A DNA stretch of 64,000 nt from CAVZCK01 sp963798805. GTDB lineage: Bacteria; Pseudomonadota; Alphaproteobacteria; Rhizobiales; Rhodomicrobiaceae. The stretch is taken from the NCBI GenBank assembly GCA_963798805.1, contig CAWCVC010000002.1:310001-374000 (forward strand), read 5' to 3'. This document shows, one piece after another, positions 34,103-42,909 of this stretch. The notes beneath the pieces are model-generated. The model saw only the letters and a list, made by a program, of their open reading frames with translations. It searched no databases and was not told the origin of the DNA. A program made the position numbers and the translations under genes. The first letter of the stretch is position 1, and every line of letters begins with the position of its first letter.

Positions 34103-35758
34103 CTAGCCGTTCTTATGCGTCCGAGCAGGCTATCTTCTTTCCGTTCTTGCTGGGCGAGGTGATCCGTCCTGTGCGGACACGTCCGGCAGGCTGATCGGCT
34201 CGAGTACGCTGTCGACGCGCTGAAGGTGGATGGTCCGGGCTCCTGGGGCGGTCATGCCCCACCATTCATGGCCCGGACGATTGCAGCCGGAAGGCAACGA
34301 GGCTGAACAGCTCGGCCTCCGGGCAGCACGAGGCGAGTGCCACACGGATGCGGCTCGCGGTCTCGACGAAACGTCCGGCGATTTTCAGCAGGCGCAGGCG
34401 AATGCTGGCGAACTCGCTTTGCCGCAAAGGATGCCAGGACGGCACGCAATCGCGCACATCGAGCATCAGCCAATAGGCGGCGGTGTGCAGAATGAGCCGC
34501 ATCTGATTAGCAAGCGGCGATCGGCAGCTGGTGCGATCGGATGCGAGTTGCGCTTTATGTTGCTTGATCAGATTCTCTGCCTGTCCCCTCTCGCAGTAGA
34601 GGGTCGCATAGATGTGCTCGGCGTTGCCTTTCGCCAGCGAGGTGACGGCATAGCGGATGTCGAGCCCGCGGCGGAGCATGTCGTCCTCATGACTGGCGCT
34701 CGCCTCGATACGTGCCACAACACGGCGCTCCCTGGCCCAGGATTTTGCCGCATAGCGCGTTTCGGCGAAGCCGCGCAGAACGGCAAGTTGCTCCTCGGCG
34801 CGGCGCGTCCGGATATCATCGGCCTCCGGTTCGACCAAGCGGTCGAGCACGGTATTGCCAGCAAAGCCGAAGACATAGTCGATGCCATTGGCCTCACACC
34901 AGCTCATAACTTCTTCTCGGCCGTAGTGACTATCGCCACGAATGGTGATGCGCGTATCGGACCAATGCCGGCGAATGCGATTGATCAGACGGCGCAGTAA
35001 TCCACGGACTTCCTTGCCTGAGGGCGTCTTGCCCGGACGCAGGATCATGGTGACCGGGCGGCCCGTCGCTGTCTCATAGATGTGGATCGGCAGAAAGCAG
35101 CGCTCGTCGTAATGGGCGTTCCATTCCGACAGTTTCTGATGACCGTGCACCACGTCGAGCGTGTCATCGATGTCCAGCACCACCGATGCCGGCGGCATCT
35201 TGTAGCTCCGGCACCAGATGTCGACGAGCGCATAGGTCAGGCGGATGATCTCCTTCAGCGTCGGCGCGTTCTCCCAGCGCGAGATGGTCGGCTGCGAGCA
35301 TAGATCATTGCCCGTGTCGGGCAGCCGCCCGCAGGCAAGCTTGAAGGCGGCATCGCAGCGCAGCCAGTCGAAGTCATTGCCATCCGCGTAGCCGCAGGCG
35401 ATCGCCAACATGCGCCCTTTCAGTATGTCCTCAACTGTGTGCGTAATATGCGCCCGATCGCGCCGGTCGGCGATCAAAGCAGCGAGAGTTTGGGAGAGAG
35501 CCCGCCGACGCTCGGCAAGCGCGAGCAGCATGACGCCGCTGTCGGAGGAGAGACGACCGCCATCGAAGGCAGCTGTGACTTTCTTGCGCGACACGGCTGG
35601 ATAGGGAACGGTGAGCGGGCTATCGTCGGTCATGGCGGGTGTGGCTCTGCGCTGCGGCGCGCATAGGATGGCTGCGACACCCATTTCCTACGCAAGTTCA
35701 ATGCCTTGCGCCACATTCGCCAGCGCAATTTCTAACTGCGGCTGAATAAGATCGGCTA
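34103..35758. mobile_element. IS1380-family insertion sequence
   Basis: An element of about 1656 bases with one transposase gene. Terminal inverted repeats can be read: TAGCCGTTCTTATGC from 34104 at the left and, on the reverse strand from 35758, TAGCCGATCTTATTC; 16 of the first 20 positions agree. GAGC flanks both ends (34099-34102 and 35759-35762), matching the 4-5 base duplications made by this family. Length is also as expected. The right boundary touches a palindromic repeat (35757-35871), so the exact edge could shift by one or two bases. Confidence 0.75.
34266..35633 (-). CDS. IS1380-family transposase
   Basis: A 455-residue DDE transposase of the IS1380 family. It starts with a DNA-binding region containing TAAFDGGRLSSDSGVMLLALAE, followed by the family block QPTISRWENAP. 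The first catalytic acid lies in LDIDDTLDVVHGHQ, the second in RGDSHYGR; the DE segment of the last acid lies in the C-terminal half. The frame is intact, so the element may be active. The ATG at 35633 is chosen (MTDDSPLTVPY) because residues encoded upstream of it are not typical for the family. Confidence 0.88.
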   Translation of the reverse strand: MTDDSPLTVPYPAVSRKKVTAAFDGGRLSSDSGVMLLALAERRRALSQTLAALIADRRDRAHITHTVEDILKGRMLAIACGYADGNDFDWLRCDAAFKLACGRLPDTGNDLCSQPTISRWENAPTLKEIIRLTYALVDIWCRSYKMPPASVVLDIDDTLDVVHGHQKLSEWNAHYDERCFLPIHIYETATGRPVTMILRPGKTPSGKEVRGLLRRLINRIRRHWSDTRITIRGDSHYGREEVMSWCEANGIDYVFGFAGNTVLDRLVEPEADDIRTRRAEEQLAVLRGFAETRYAAKSWARERRVVARIEASASHEDDMLRRGLDIRYAVTSLAKGNAEHIYATLYCERGQAENLIKQHKAQLASDRTSCRSPLANQMRLILHTAAYWLMLDVRDCVPSWHPLRQSEFASIRLRLLKIAGRFVETASRIRVALASCCPEAELFSLVAFRLQSSGP

Positions 35759-35871
35759 GAGCGGGTCAATTTAGATGGAAACACTTGAGCTCAGAGGCCC
35801 GCTCTCAATTCTTTGTTGGTCCCGCGATCGGACGGAAAACCGGATTCCACTTTGTCCTGATCGCGCTCTAA
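35757..35871. repeat. modular palindromic intergenic repeat abutting the IS element
   Basis: It contains TAGAGCGGG (35757-35765) pairing with CCCGCTCT (35798-35805), then a second module with GCGATC (35824-35829) and GATCGC (35859-35864) around an inner CGGAAAACCGGATTCCACTTT-like stretch. The modules are those of the repeat at 29331-29432 in opposite order, so the unit is inverted. The insertion sequence ends at or inside its left edge. Confidence 0.6.
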
Positions 35872-36102
35872 GCGTTGTGCGTTTCCCGTTCAGGCGAGCG
35901 CGTCTGGTCCGCCGCCAGGATCAGGATGAGGACGAACGAAGGCAGCCGAAGCTGTGCAGCCGGAAGGCCCAGCCGGATCGTGCAATTTGAGATGTGATGC
36001 CGGGCCCGAGCATATACGTGGCAACACGCGCGGGCTCCTGTGCAAAGCCTGGCGGCTCTATGGAACTGTCATGCGCGGCGGATTCAATTCCGCCGCCCCG
36101 GC
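35872..36102. terminator. spacer with a GC-rich hairpin downstream of the coiled-coil protein gene
   Basis: GCGGCGGA (36075-36082) and TCCGCCGC (36089-36096) form a perfect 8-base stem with a 6-base loop, just past the stop codon of the reverse-strand gene that ends at 36103. There is no T-run. The rest of the spacer shows no gene. Confidence 0.45.
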
Positions 36103-38493
36103 TTAATCCTTATCCGGCTTCGAGCCGCCATCCGAACCGGGCGTACCGGTCTCGGGCCCGCCGGACGGTCCGGTGCTTGGCGGTGACGGCGGAGCCGCCG
36201 GCGGCGAGGCGCTCGGGGGCCGGCTGTCGCCCGCGCTCTGGTCGAGATCGCCGATCACCGGTCCTCTTCTCGACATCCAACGGTCGAGCGGACTGAGTCT
36301 TTCAAATTGGAGGCCGGCTTCCGGAGCCGTCTTGCGCTTACGGGCAAAGAGGAATGTTAGGATCGCCGTCAAAAGCCCGAGCAGACCGGCGGTCACCGCG
36401 TAGAATGGTTCGAGCGTGCGCGCCTGATTGACCATCCAATCCCAGGTGGTCACGTCGACATCGATATTGGCATCGAGTGTCTTCACCAGAACCGGAGGCA
36501 TGGCGCCGCCAGGTCCCTCCAGATGGGCATAAAGCCTGAGTTTCAGCCGCTTGTCCTTGCCGGTATCGGTCGGCATGACCTGCCAATTCCAGCTCACCGG
36601 CTCGGGCGGCACGACAGTGCGTTCCTGGCTGCCCGAAGGGCTGATCTCGAAATCGCTGCCGCTCAGCTCGGCCGACATGATGCGGGTGATCTTACTCACA
36701 CCCTGCTTGACCGCGCCGGGCAGACCTTTCAATTCGTCCGAGACCTCCTTCGGCAGGTCCTTGCCTTCCCAGTCGGTGCGGATGACGAGAGCGATCTCGG
36801 TCTTGCGCCCGAGCAGCATTTTGTCTGGATGGTTATATTCGACCGGCTTCTGGAGAAGCTGATCGAAGACCGCCTTGAGGTCCGGGCACTTGCCGAGAAC
36901 ACCGAGCGCACGACATCGCGCATCGCTCAGCGTTCCGGGCGGATTGCCTGCGGCGGGCTGGCTTTCTTCGGCGCTTGCGGCTGGAGGTGCGGCCATTTTC
37001 TCGCCGGCGCTTGGCGTTGGAGTGCTGGCGCCAGCGGCTTCCGGCGGTGAAGGAGCGGCTGCTTTGGTTTGCGGCGCTTCCGCGCTCTTACTTTCGGGAG
37101 CGGGGGCCTTTGCGGCGGGCGGCACGGCTGATTTCTCTGCTGCTTGCGGCGCCGGACTGGGCTGTTCAGCCGCGGGAGGCGGTGAAGCCTCTGCTGCTGG
37201 CGGAGGAGCCGCCTCCGCCGACTTAGGCCCAGCAAATTCGGCTTCCGACATCTTGGCCTGCGGCTCAGATGTTCCTTCCGGAGGCTGAGGCTTGCCGCTG
37301 GCGACGGGCGCAGGCGCCGCCTTCGAGGCGCTATGCGTCTCGCCGCTTTCGCCGCCGCCCGCAGGCGTACCTTGTGACGCCTCGGTGCTGGCGAACGCCG
37401 CGTAATTCTGGCCGAGCGCATCGGCAAGCATCGCCAGAAGCGGCTTCAGCGAGAGCGGTGAACCGCCCGATGCTGCGAGCTGATTGCACAGCGCAACGAG
37501 ATAGGCGCGGCCGACCGTGCTCCGGTCGAGCTTATAGCTGTTCGCGAGCGCGGCGACGCTGTCCTGCGCAACGAGGGTGAGCTTGGCCGGCGCCGCGGCA
37601 TTGGCCTCGGCATCGGCCTTGGCCCGATCGGTAATCGCCTTGGCCGCATCGGCGTTCTCGATTTCGACAGGCACCCCGCATTGGATGCCGGCCTGCACGG
37701 ATGATGCGGCGTTGATTGACGCTCCAGCGGCAGACGCCTTCGCTGCCGCGGTTTTCTCGGCAGCCTCATGTTCCGCCTTGAGCTTTGCCGCCGCCTCGCG
37801 TTCTGCGGCTTCATTCGCCTCTCGCTCCTGCTTCGCCTTTTCGGCCGCCTCACGTTCTGCGGCTTCCTTCGCTTCGCGTTCGGCCTTGGCGGCTGCTACG
37901 GCTTCCGCGGCTTCCTTGGCCTCCCGTTCCGCCTTGGCGGCAGCCTCCTTGGCGGCCTCGCGTTCAGCAGCCTCTTTTGCCTCGCGTTCCGCCTTCGCTT
38001 TTTCAGCTGCCTGGCGCTCGGCCGCTTCCTTCGCTTCCTGCTCCGCCTTAGCCTTCTCAGCAGCCTGGCGGTCCGCCGCCTCCTTGGCCTCGCGCGCTGC
38101 TTTCGCTGCCGCCTCGCGGTCCACCGCCTCCTTGGCTTCACGTTCCGCTTTTGCCGTCGCCTCGCGCTCGGCTGCCTCCTTGGCCTCCCGTGCTGCTTTT
38201 TCGGCAGCTTCGCGCTCCGCGGCCTCCTTGGCGGCCCGCTCCGCCTCGGCAGCCGCGGCCTTCTGCGCTTCTGCCTCTTTTGCCGCCTTTTCGGCCGCGG
38301 CCTTCTCAGCGGCAGCCAAAGCCGCCTTTTCCGCTGCAGCCTTCTCTGCGGCCGCTTTCGCGCGTTCGGCCTCTTCAGCCGCCGCTTTCTCGGCCGCCGC
38401 TCGCTCGGCTTGAGCCGTGCCCACCGGCTCCAAATCGGCAGCATAGACCGCCGCGGAGATCAGGAACATTAGAAGAACTGCGATCAAGCGCAT
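36103..38493 (-). CDS. large Ala/Glu/Lys-rich coiled-coil envelope protein, function unknown
   Basis: A 796-residue protein. A signal sequence or anchor (1-18) is followed by a long charged helix region (about 28-250) built from imperfect repeats around EAKEAAEREAA, comparable in composition to the TolA stalk. A small helical domain (about 265-370) with two cysteines and a Pro/Ala-rich linker (about 375-520) follow. A folded domain (about 522-690) comes next, with Trp-rich VSWNWQVMP (633-641) and TTWDWMV (682-688). One membrane segment (about 698-716) leads to a short Pro-rich cytoplasmic tail. The start at 38493 has a GGGGAGGG site; an upstream ATG at 38547 would bury the signal. I do not recognise the folded domain. 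The layout suggests a periplasm-spanning rod anchored at its C-terminus. Confidence 0.72.
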   Translation of the reverse strand: MRLIAVLLMFLISAAVYAADLEPVGTAQAERAAAEKAAAEEAERAKAAAEKAAAEKAALAAAEKAAAEKAAKEAEAQKAAAAEAERAAKEAAEREAAEKAAREAKEAAEREATAKAEREAKEAVDREAAAKAAREAKEAADRQAAEKAKAEQEAKEAAERQAAEKAKAEREAKEAAEREAAKEAAAKAEREAKEAAEAVAAAKAEREAKEAAEREAAEKAKQEREANEAAEREAAAKLKAEHEAAEKTAAAKASAAGASINAASSVQAGIQCGVPVEIENADAAKAITDRAKADAEANAAAPAKLTLVAQDSVAALANSYKLDRSTVGRAYLVALCNQLAASGGSPLSLKPLLAMLADALGQNYAAFASTEASQGTPAGGGESGETHSASKAAPAPVASGKPQPPEGTSEPQAKMSEAEFAGPKSAEAAPPPAAEASPPPAAEQPSPAPQAAEKSAVPPAAKAPAPESKSAEAPQTKAAAPSPPEAAGASTPTPSAGEKMAAPPAASAEESQPAAGNPPGTLSDARCRALGVLGKCPDLKAVFDQLLQKPVEYNHPDKMLLGRKTEIALVIRTDWEGKDLPKEVSDELKGLPGAVKQGVSKITRIMSAELSGSDFEISPSGSQERTVVPPEPVSWNWQVMPTDTGKDKRLKLRLYAHLEGPGGAMPPVLVKTLDANIDVDVTTWDWMVNQARTLEPFYAVTAGLLGLLTAILTFLFARKRKTAPEAGLQFERLSPLDRWMSRRGPVIGDLDQSAGDSRPPSASPPAAPPSPPSTGPSGGPETGTPGSDGGSKPDKD

Positions 38494-38625
38494 GGCGAGG
38501 CCCTCCCCAACGCATACTATGCTTTCCCGCCAAATGGGCGGGATCAACCCCGTCTTTTGAATAACATGGGAAGCGGTCAGCCCGTTAACTGATTATGAAT
38601 ACGGTTTGCCGCCGGGGCGGGCTGG

Positions 38626-39774
38626 TCAGGTCTCGGAATGGGCGTCGAGTGCCGCCGCTGGCGTATAGAGCATGTTGAACCGCTCCGCAAAGGCGGCGAA
38701 GCGGTGTTCCGCGATGGCTTTGCGCGTTTGATTCATAAGCTCTTGATAAAACTGGATATTTGCCCAGCTCAATAGCATGGGCCCCAGAATCTCGCCAGCC
38801 TTGAAAAGGTGATGCAGATAGGCGCGAGAATAATCGCGCGCGGCCGGGCAGGCGCTGCGCTCGTCGAGCGGACGGCCGTCCTCGGCGTGGACGGCGTTGC
38901 GCAGATTGATCTTGCCCGCCCATGTGAACGCCTGGCCATGGCGGCCCGAGCGGGTCGGCATCACGCAGTCGAACATATCGGCGCCGCGCGCGATCGCCGC
39001 GACGAGGTCGCCCGGCGTGCCGACGCCCATCAGATAGCGCGGCTTATCGCGAGGCAGGAGCCGGGTGGTTTTTTCCAGCGTCTTCAGCATCACCGGCTGC
39101 GGTTCGCCGACCGCGAGCCCTCCAATGGCATAGCCGGGAAAATCCATATCGACCAACGCGGCCGCCGAGCGGGCGCGCAGATCCGCGAAGACGCTGCCCT
39201 GCAGGATAGCGAACAGCGCCTGATGCGGCCCGGCCATGCTCTCGAAAGCTGCGCGAGACCGTTCGGCCCAGCGCAGAGACAGTTCCATCGAGCTGCGGGC
39301 CTCGTCCCACGTCGCCGGATAGGGCGTGCATTCGTCGAACTGCATGACGATGTCGGCCCCGAGCAGCGTCTGGATTTCGATCGACCGCTCGGGCGTGAGT
39401 ACATGGGTGCTGCCATCGATATGCGACTGGAAGGTGACGCCCTCTTCGGAGATCTTCCGGAGCTGGGAGAGCGACATCACCTGAAAGCCGCCGCTATCGC
39501 TCAGGATCGGGCCAGGCCAGTTCATGAAATTGTGCAGCCCACCAAGCCGCGCGATGCGCTCGGCGCCCGGCCGCAGCATCAGGTGATAGGTGTTGCCGAG
39601 AATAATGTCTGTGCCAGTCGCCCGCACGTCCTGGGTGAACATGGCTTTGACGGTCCCGGCGGTGCCGACGGGCATGAAGGCAGGCGTGCGGATCGGCCCG
39701 CGCGCGGTCGTAATCTCGCCGAGCCGCGCCTCGCCGTCCTGCGCCTTGAGTGTGAAGCTGAAGCGCTGAGTCAT
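38626..39774 (-). CDS. tgt: queuine tRNA-ribosyltransferase
   Basis: A 382-residue tRNA-guanine transglycosylase that swaps G34 for preQ1 in tRNAs with GUN anticodons. Catalytic aspartates are D93 (SDSGGFQ) and D269 (MFDCVMPTR), and the substrate loop YAIGGLAVGEP (215-225) is present. The C-terminal zinc site is degenerate: by alignment with the Zymomonas enzyme, the ligands C318, C320, C323 and H349 correspond to S307, C309, A312 and A338, so only one is left. It is coupled to queA by an ATGA overlap and ends the housekeeping run that begins with ssb. Overall identity of the enzyme is certain; its metal content is in doubt. Confidence 0.95.
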   Translation of the reverse strand: MTQRFSFTLKAQDGEARLGEITTARGPIRTPAFMPVGTAGTVKAMFTQDVRATGTDIILGNTYHLMLRPGAERIARLGGLHNFMNWPGPILSDSGGFQVMSLSQLRKISEEGVTFQSHIDGSTHVLTPERSIEIQTLLGADIVMQFDECTPYPATWDEARSSMELSLRWAERSRAAFESMAGPHQALFAILQGSVFADLRARSAAALVDMDFPGYAIGGLAVGEPQPVMLKTLEKTTRLLPRDKPRYLMGVGTPGDLVAAIARGADMFDCVMPTRSGRHGQAFTWAGKINLRNAVHAEDGRPLDERSACPAARDYSRAYLHHLFKAGEILGPMLLSWANIQFYQELMNQTRKAIAEHRFAAFAERFNMLYTPAAALDAHSET

Positions 39775-40856
39775 TGGGGCGTGGCCCCGATTGTGGCGCC
39801 GGGCGCCGGTTCGAGCAGGCAGGCATCGCCATAGGAATAGAAGCGGTAACCCGCCGCGACCGCATGAGCATAGGCGCGCTTCATCGCCTCCAGTCCGGAA
39901 AAAGCCGAGACCAGCATGAACAGGGTCGATCGGGGAAGGTGGAAATTGGTGATCATCAGGTCGACGGCTTTGAAACGATAGCCTGGCATGATGAAAATAT
40001 CCGTCTCGCCGCTGAAGGGGCGAATTTGGCCGTCTTCATCTGCTGCGCTTTCGAGAAGACGCAGCGAGGTGGTGCCGACGGCGATCAGACGGCCGCCCGC
40101 GGCGCGGGCCTCGTTGAGCCGTGCGGCAGTTTCCGCGCCGATCTCTCCCCATTCGGCGTGCATCTTGTGATCGGCCGTATCCTCCGCCTTCACCGGCAGA
40201 AATGTCCCTGCGCCGATGTGGAGCGTGAGAAAAGCCGTTTGAATGCCTGCCGCCTCGAGACTTGCGATCAGCTTGTCCGTGAAATGCAGCCCAGCGGTCG
40301 GCGCCGCCACGGCACCGGATTCGCGCGCGAAGGCCGTTTGATAGTCGGCGATATCACGCTCATCCGGCTTGCGCCGCGAGGCGATATAGGGCGGCAGCGG
40401 CATGAGGCCATAACGGGCGAGGCAGTCCTCGAAGCGCTGACCGCCGGTCTCGAACAGAAGGCCGATTTCGCCGGCTTCGCCCTTGTGGCGGAGGGCGGCG
40501 TGGAAGTCCTCGCCGAAAATGAGCCGGTCGCCGGGGGCGAGCTTGCGCGCCGGCTGGGCAAAGGCCCGCCATTCCAGCTCTGACAGCCGCTTATGCAGCG
40601 TGACGCCGATTTGGGCGCGCGAGCCGTCCGGCCTTTCACGCCAGCCTTCGAGCTGAGCCGGCAGCACGCGGGTCTTGTTGAAAACCAGGACATCGCCCGG
40701 TCTCAGCAGATCCGGCAGATCGGCGATGCGGTGATCCGAAAATTCGGGCGCCGCGCCAGGACGGATGACGAGCAGCCGTGCCGCCTCGCGCGGTTCGGCT
40801 GGACGCAGCGCAATCTGCTCCTCCGGCAGCTCGAAATCGAAGAGATCCACACGCAC
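39771..40856 (-). CDS. queA: S-adenosylmethionine:tRNA ribosyltransferase-isomerase
   Basis: A 361-residue enzyme that transfers and isomerises the ribosyl part of SAM onto preQ1-tRNA, giving epoxyqueuosine, the step after Tgt. Family signs are the N-terminal FDFELPEEQIALRPAEPREAARLL, PTAGLHFTDKL in the middle and TLHIGAGTFLPVK. The length is usual. The stop overlaps the tgt start as ATGA, so both queuosine steps are translated together. Eighteen bases separate it from the small membrane protein gene upstream. Confidence 0.96.
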   Translation of the reverse strand: MRVDLFDFELPEEQIALRPAEPREAARLLVIRPGAAPEFSDHRIADLPDLLRPGDVLVFNKTRVLPAQLEGWRERPDGSRAQIGVTLHKRLSELEWRAFAQPARKLAPGDRLIFGEDFHAALRHKGEAGEIGLLFETGGQRFEDCLARYGLMPLPPYIASRRKPDERDIADYQTAFARESGAVAAPTAGLHFTDKLIASLEAAGIQTAFLTLHIGAGTFLPVKAEDTADHKMHAEWGEIGAETAARLNEARAAGGRLIAVGTTSLRLLESAADEDGQIRPFSGETDIFIMPGYRFKAVDLMITNFHLPRSTLFMLVSAFSGLEAMKRAYAHAVAAGYRFYSYGDACLLEPAPGATIGATPQ

Positions 40857-40874
40857 GTCTCGAAGCCCGGCTCG

Positions 40875-41276
40875 TCAGCGTTCTTCCGCGCCGAGCATCC
40901 AGCCGAGATAGGCGGCGGCGAAGCCCCAGGGCGTGTTGATGAGATAGACATAGAGCGGCGCCAGCGCCCCCCGGTCGAGCAGCAGCATCTGACCGCCGCG
41001 CGCCGGCACGATCACCAAGAGCAATGTCAGAACCGGCGCCATGGTGTAGATCAACGCCTTCAGCCAGAGCGGCCGGATGCCGAGCGGCAGCAGAAAAATG
41101 AGGGCCCAAATACCGCCCCAGACCATCAGCCTATAGATCGTCGCCTTATCCAGCGCAAGCTTCACCGCCACGCCCATGAGGTCGGGAATACCAGATGAGC
41201 CGACGATCCATCCGGCAAGCCCGACTAGCAAGCCGCCGACCGATCCGGCGGCATAATAGAGTGCGACCTTGCGCAA
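40875..41276 (-). CDS. small four-helix membrane protein, function unknown
   Basis: A 133-residue hydrophobic protein with about four membrane segments (near 5-25, 45-67, 72-92 and 113-130). The start is inferred: a TTG at 41276 lies 17 bases after the cyclophilin stop and gives a sensible N-terminus (LRKVALYYAAG); the frame is open further upstream, but that part overlaps the cyclophilin gene and reads as unlikely protein. It is placed between ppi and queA in the conserved run. I recognise no family. Confidence 0.62.
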   Translation of the reverse strand: MRKVALYYAAGSVGGLLVGLAGWIVGSSGIPDLMGVAVKLALDKATIYRLMVWGGIWALIFLLPLGIRPLWLKALIYTMAPVLTLLLVIVPARGGQMLLLDRGALAPLYVYLINTPWGFAAAYLGWMLGAEER

Positions 41277-41292
41277 GCAGGCGGCGGCGACC

Positions 41293-41766
41293 TCAGGCCG
41301 CGTCGGCGGCAACCTGAACACGGACGATCTTGTCCGGATTGCTGACCGGTTCGCCGCGCTTGATTTTGTCCACATTCTCCATGCCCTCGATAACGCGGCC
41401 CCAGGCCGTGTATTTCCCGTCAAGGAAAGTGGCGTCATCGAAGCAGATGAAGAACTGACTGTCACCGCTATTCGGATCCTGGGCACGAGCCATGGAAACG
41501 ACGCCGCGTTCATGCGGCGTATCGTTGAATTCGGCCTTCAGCTTCTTGCCGGAGCCGCCCGTGCCGGTGCCGGTCGGATCGCCGGTCTGCGCCATGAAAC
41601 CGTCGATGACGCGGTGAAAGACGGTGCCGTCATAAAAGCCGTCGCGGACCAACTCCTTGATCCGCGCGACATGGTTCGGCGCAACGTCGGGAAGCATTTC
41701 GATAACGACGCGTCCATGGGAGATGTCCATGATGAGCGTGTTTTCGGGATCGGCGATGTCCGCCAT
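41293..41766 (-). CDS. cytoplasmic cyclophilin-type peptidyl-prolyl isomerase
   Basis: A 157-residue cyclophilin without signal peptide, catalysing cis-trans isomerisation of prolyl bonds in the cytoplasm. The active-site block FHRVIDGFMAQTGDPTGTG and the SQFFICFDD segment are those of bacterial PpiB-like proteins. The start at 41766 (MADIADP) has AAGGAA upstream; an earlier ATG at 41820 lies inside the preceding cyclophilin gene. It is the second of two tandem cyclophilin genes, a usual arrangement in this gene run in rhizobia and relatives. Confidence 0.93.
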   Translation of the reverse strand: MADIADPENTLIMDISHGRVVIEMLPDVAPNHVARIKELVRDGFYDGTVFHRVIDGFMAQTGDPTGTGTGGSGKKLKAEFNDTPHERGVVSMARAQDPNSGDSQFFICFDDATFLDGKYTAWGRVIEGMENVDKIKRGEPVSNPDKIVRVQVAADAA

Positions 41767-41800
41767 GAGCCATTCCTTTCCGGTTGGTCGCGGTTTGCCG

Positions 41801-42337
41801 CTATTTGGCGTCGGATGCAAGCTGCATCTTCACGATCGTGTCCGGATTGAACACCTGACCGCTCGGTCCGTTGCCTTTCTTGATCTTGTCGACATATTGC
41901 ATGCCGTCGATCACTCGGCCGAAGACCGTATACTGCCCATTCAGATGCGGCGCGTCCTCGAAGCAGATGAAGAACTGGCTGTTGGCGGTGTTCGGATCGC
42001 TCGTCCGGGCCGCTCCCAAGGTGCCGCGCTTGAACGGTGTGTCGGTGAATTCCGCCGGCAGATCGGGGTAGCTCGAGCCGCCCGAGCCGGTGCCGGTCGG
42101 GTCGCCGGTCTGGGCCATGAAGCCGGTGATGACGCGGTGGAATTTCAATCCGTTATAGAAGCCCTCATGCGTCAGCTTCTTGAAGCGGGCGACCTGCTTC
42201 GGCGCCAAGTCCGGGCGTAGCTCGATGGTCACGCGGCCGTATTTCAGATCCATATAGACGATGTTGTCCTTGCTCGCCGCCTGGGCCGTGAGGCTAAGAG
42301 CGAAAACGGCAAAGAGAGCGGCCAGAATGCGTTTCAT
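41801..42337 (-). CDS. periplasmic cyclophilin-type peptidyl-prolyl isomerase
   Basis: A 178-residue cyclophilin with a signal peptide (1-20, MKRILAALFAVFALSLTAQA), so it works on proteins folding in the periplasm. The active site block FHRVITGFMAQTGDPTGTG and SQFFICFEDAPHLNGQY are conserved. It is paralogous to the cytoplasmic copy 35 bases downstream; the pair splits one activity between two compartments. It is 29 bases after coaD. Confidence 0.93.
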   Translation of the reverse strand: MKRILAALFAVFALSLTAQAASKDNIVYMDLKYGRVTIELRPDLAPKQVARFKKLTHEGFYNGLKFHRVITGFMAQTGDPTGTGSGGSSYPDLPAEFTDTPFKRGTLGAARTSDPNTANSQFFICFEDAPHLNGQYTVFGRVIDGMQYVDKIKKGNGPSGQVFNPDTIVKMQLASDAK

Positions 42338-42366
42338 TGCGGGTGAACTCCAAAACGAAAGGCTTG

Positions 42367-42876
42367 TCAGGACGAGGCCGGGTGCACCAGCTTGTGCTTG
42401 AGGCGCGCGGCGACGGCGGGCGGCACGAAGGCTGTCACATCGCCGCCCATTTGCGCGATCTGACGGACGAAAGTGGCGGCAATATGCCTGTGTTTGCCCG
42501 CGGCGGGCAGAAAAACCGTGTCAATATCGGGTGCAAGCGTGCCGTTCATGCCGGCCATCTGCATTTCATAGTCGAAATCGGTGGCGTCGCGCAGCCCGCG
42601 CAGGATGGCGGACGCACCGTGTCCCCGCGCGGCGTCGACGACGAGATTATTGAAGGTGACGATCTCGATGTTCGCCGGTGACGCGGATGGAAGTTTGGCG
42701 ACCTCGTCCCGCAGAAGCTCCACGCGCTCCTGATCGGTGAACAGCGGCTTCTTCCCGTGATGGACGCCGACGCCGATGACGACGCGGTCGAACAGGCGCG
42801 CCGCGCGCCCTATCAGGTCGAGATGACCTAGCGTTACGGGGTCGAAGCTGCCTGCATAGAAGATGGCGCGGGGCAT
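42367..42876 (-). CDS. coaD: phosphopantetheine adenylyltransferase
   Basis: A 169-residue enzyme of coenzyme A synthesis that transfers AMP from ATP to 4'-phosphopantetheine. Nucleotidyl-transferase motif GSFDPVTLGH (9-18) is at the N-terminus and ATFVRQIAQMGGDV towards the end. The start at 42876 (MPRAIFYAG) matches the family; the open frame reaches ten codons further. It sits between the LysE-like exporter and the cyclophilin pair in the reverse-strand run. Confidence 0.95.
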   Translation of the reverse strand: MPRAIFYAGSFDPVTLGHLDLIGRAARLFDRVVIGVGVHHGKKPLFTDQERVELLRDEVAKLPSASPANIEIVTFNNLVVDAARGHGASAILRGLRDATDFDYEMQMAGMNGTLAPDIDTVFLPAAGKHRHIAATFVRQIAQMGGDVTAFVPPAVAARLKHKLVHPASS

Positions 42877-42909
42877 GGCGTCCAACGATCGTCGATGCGC
42901 CGCCAAATA

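Noticed and set aside
37577..38413. Ser/Ala-rich open frame antisense to the coiled-coil protein repeats
   Set aside because: Generated by the repetitive coding sequence on the other strand.
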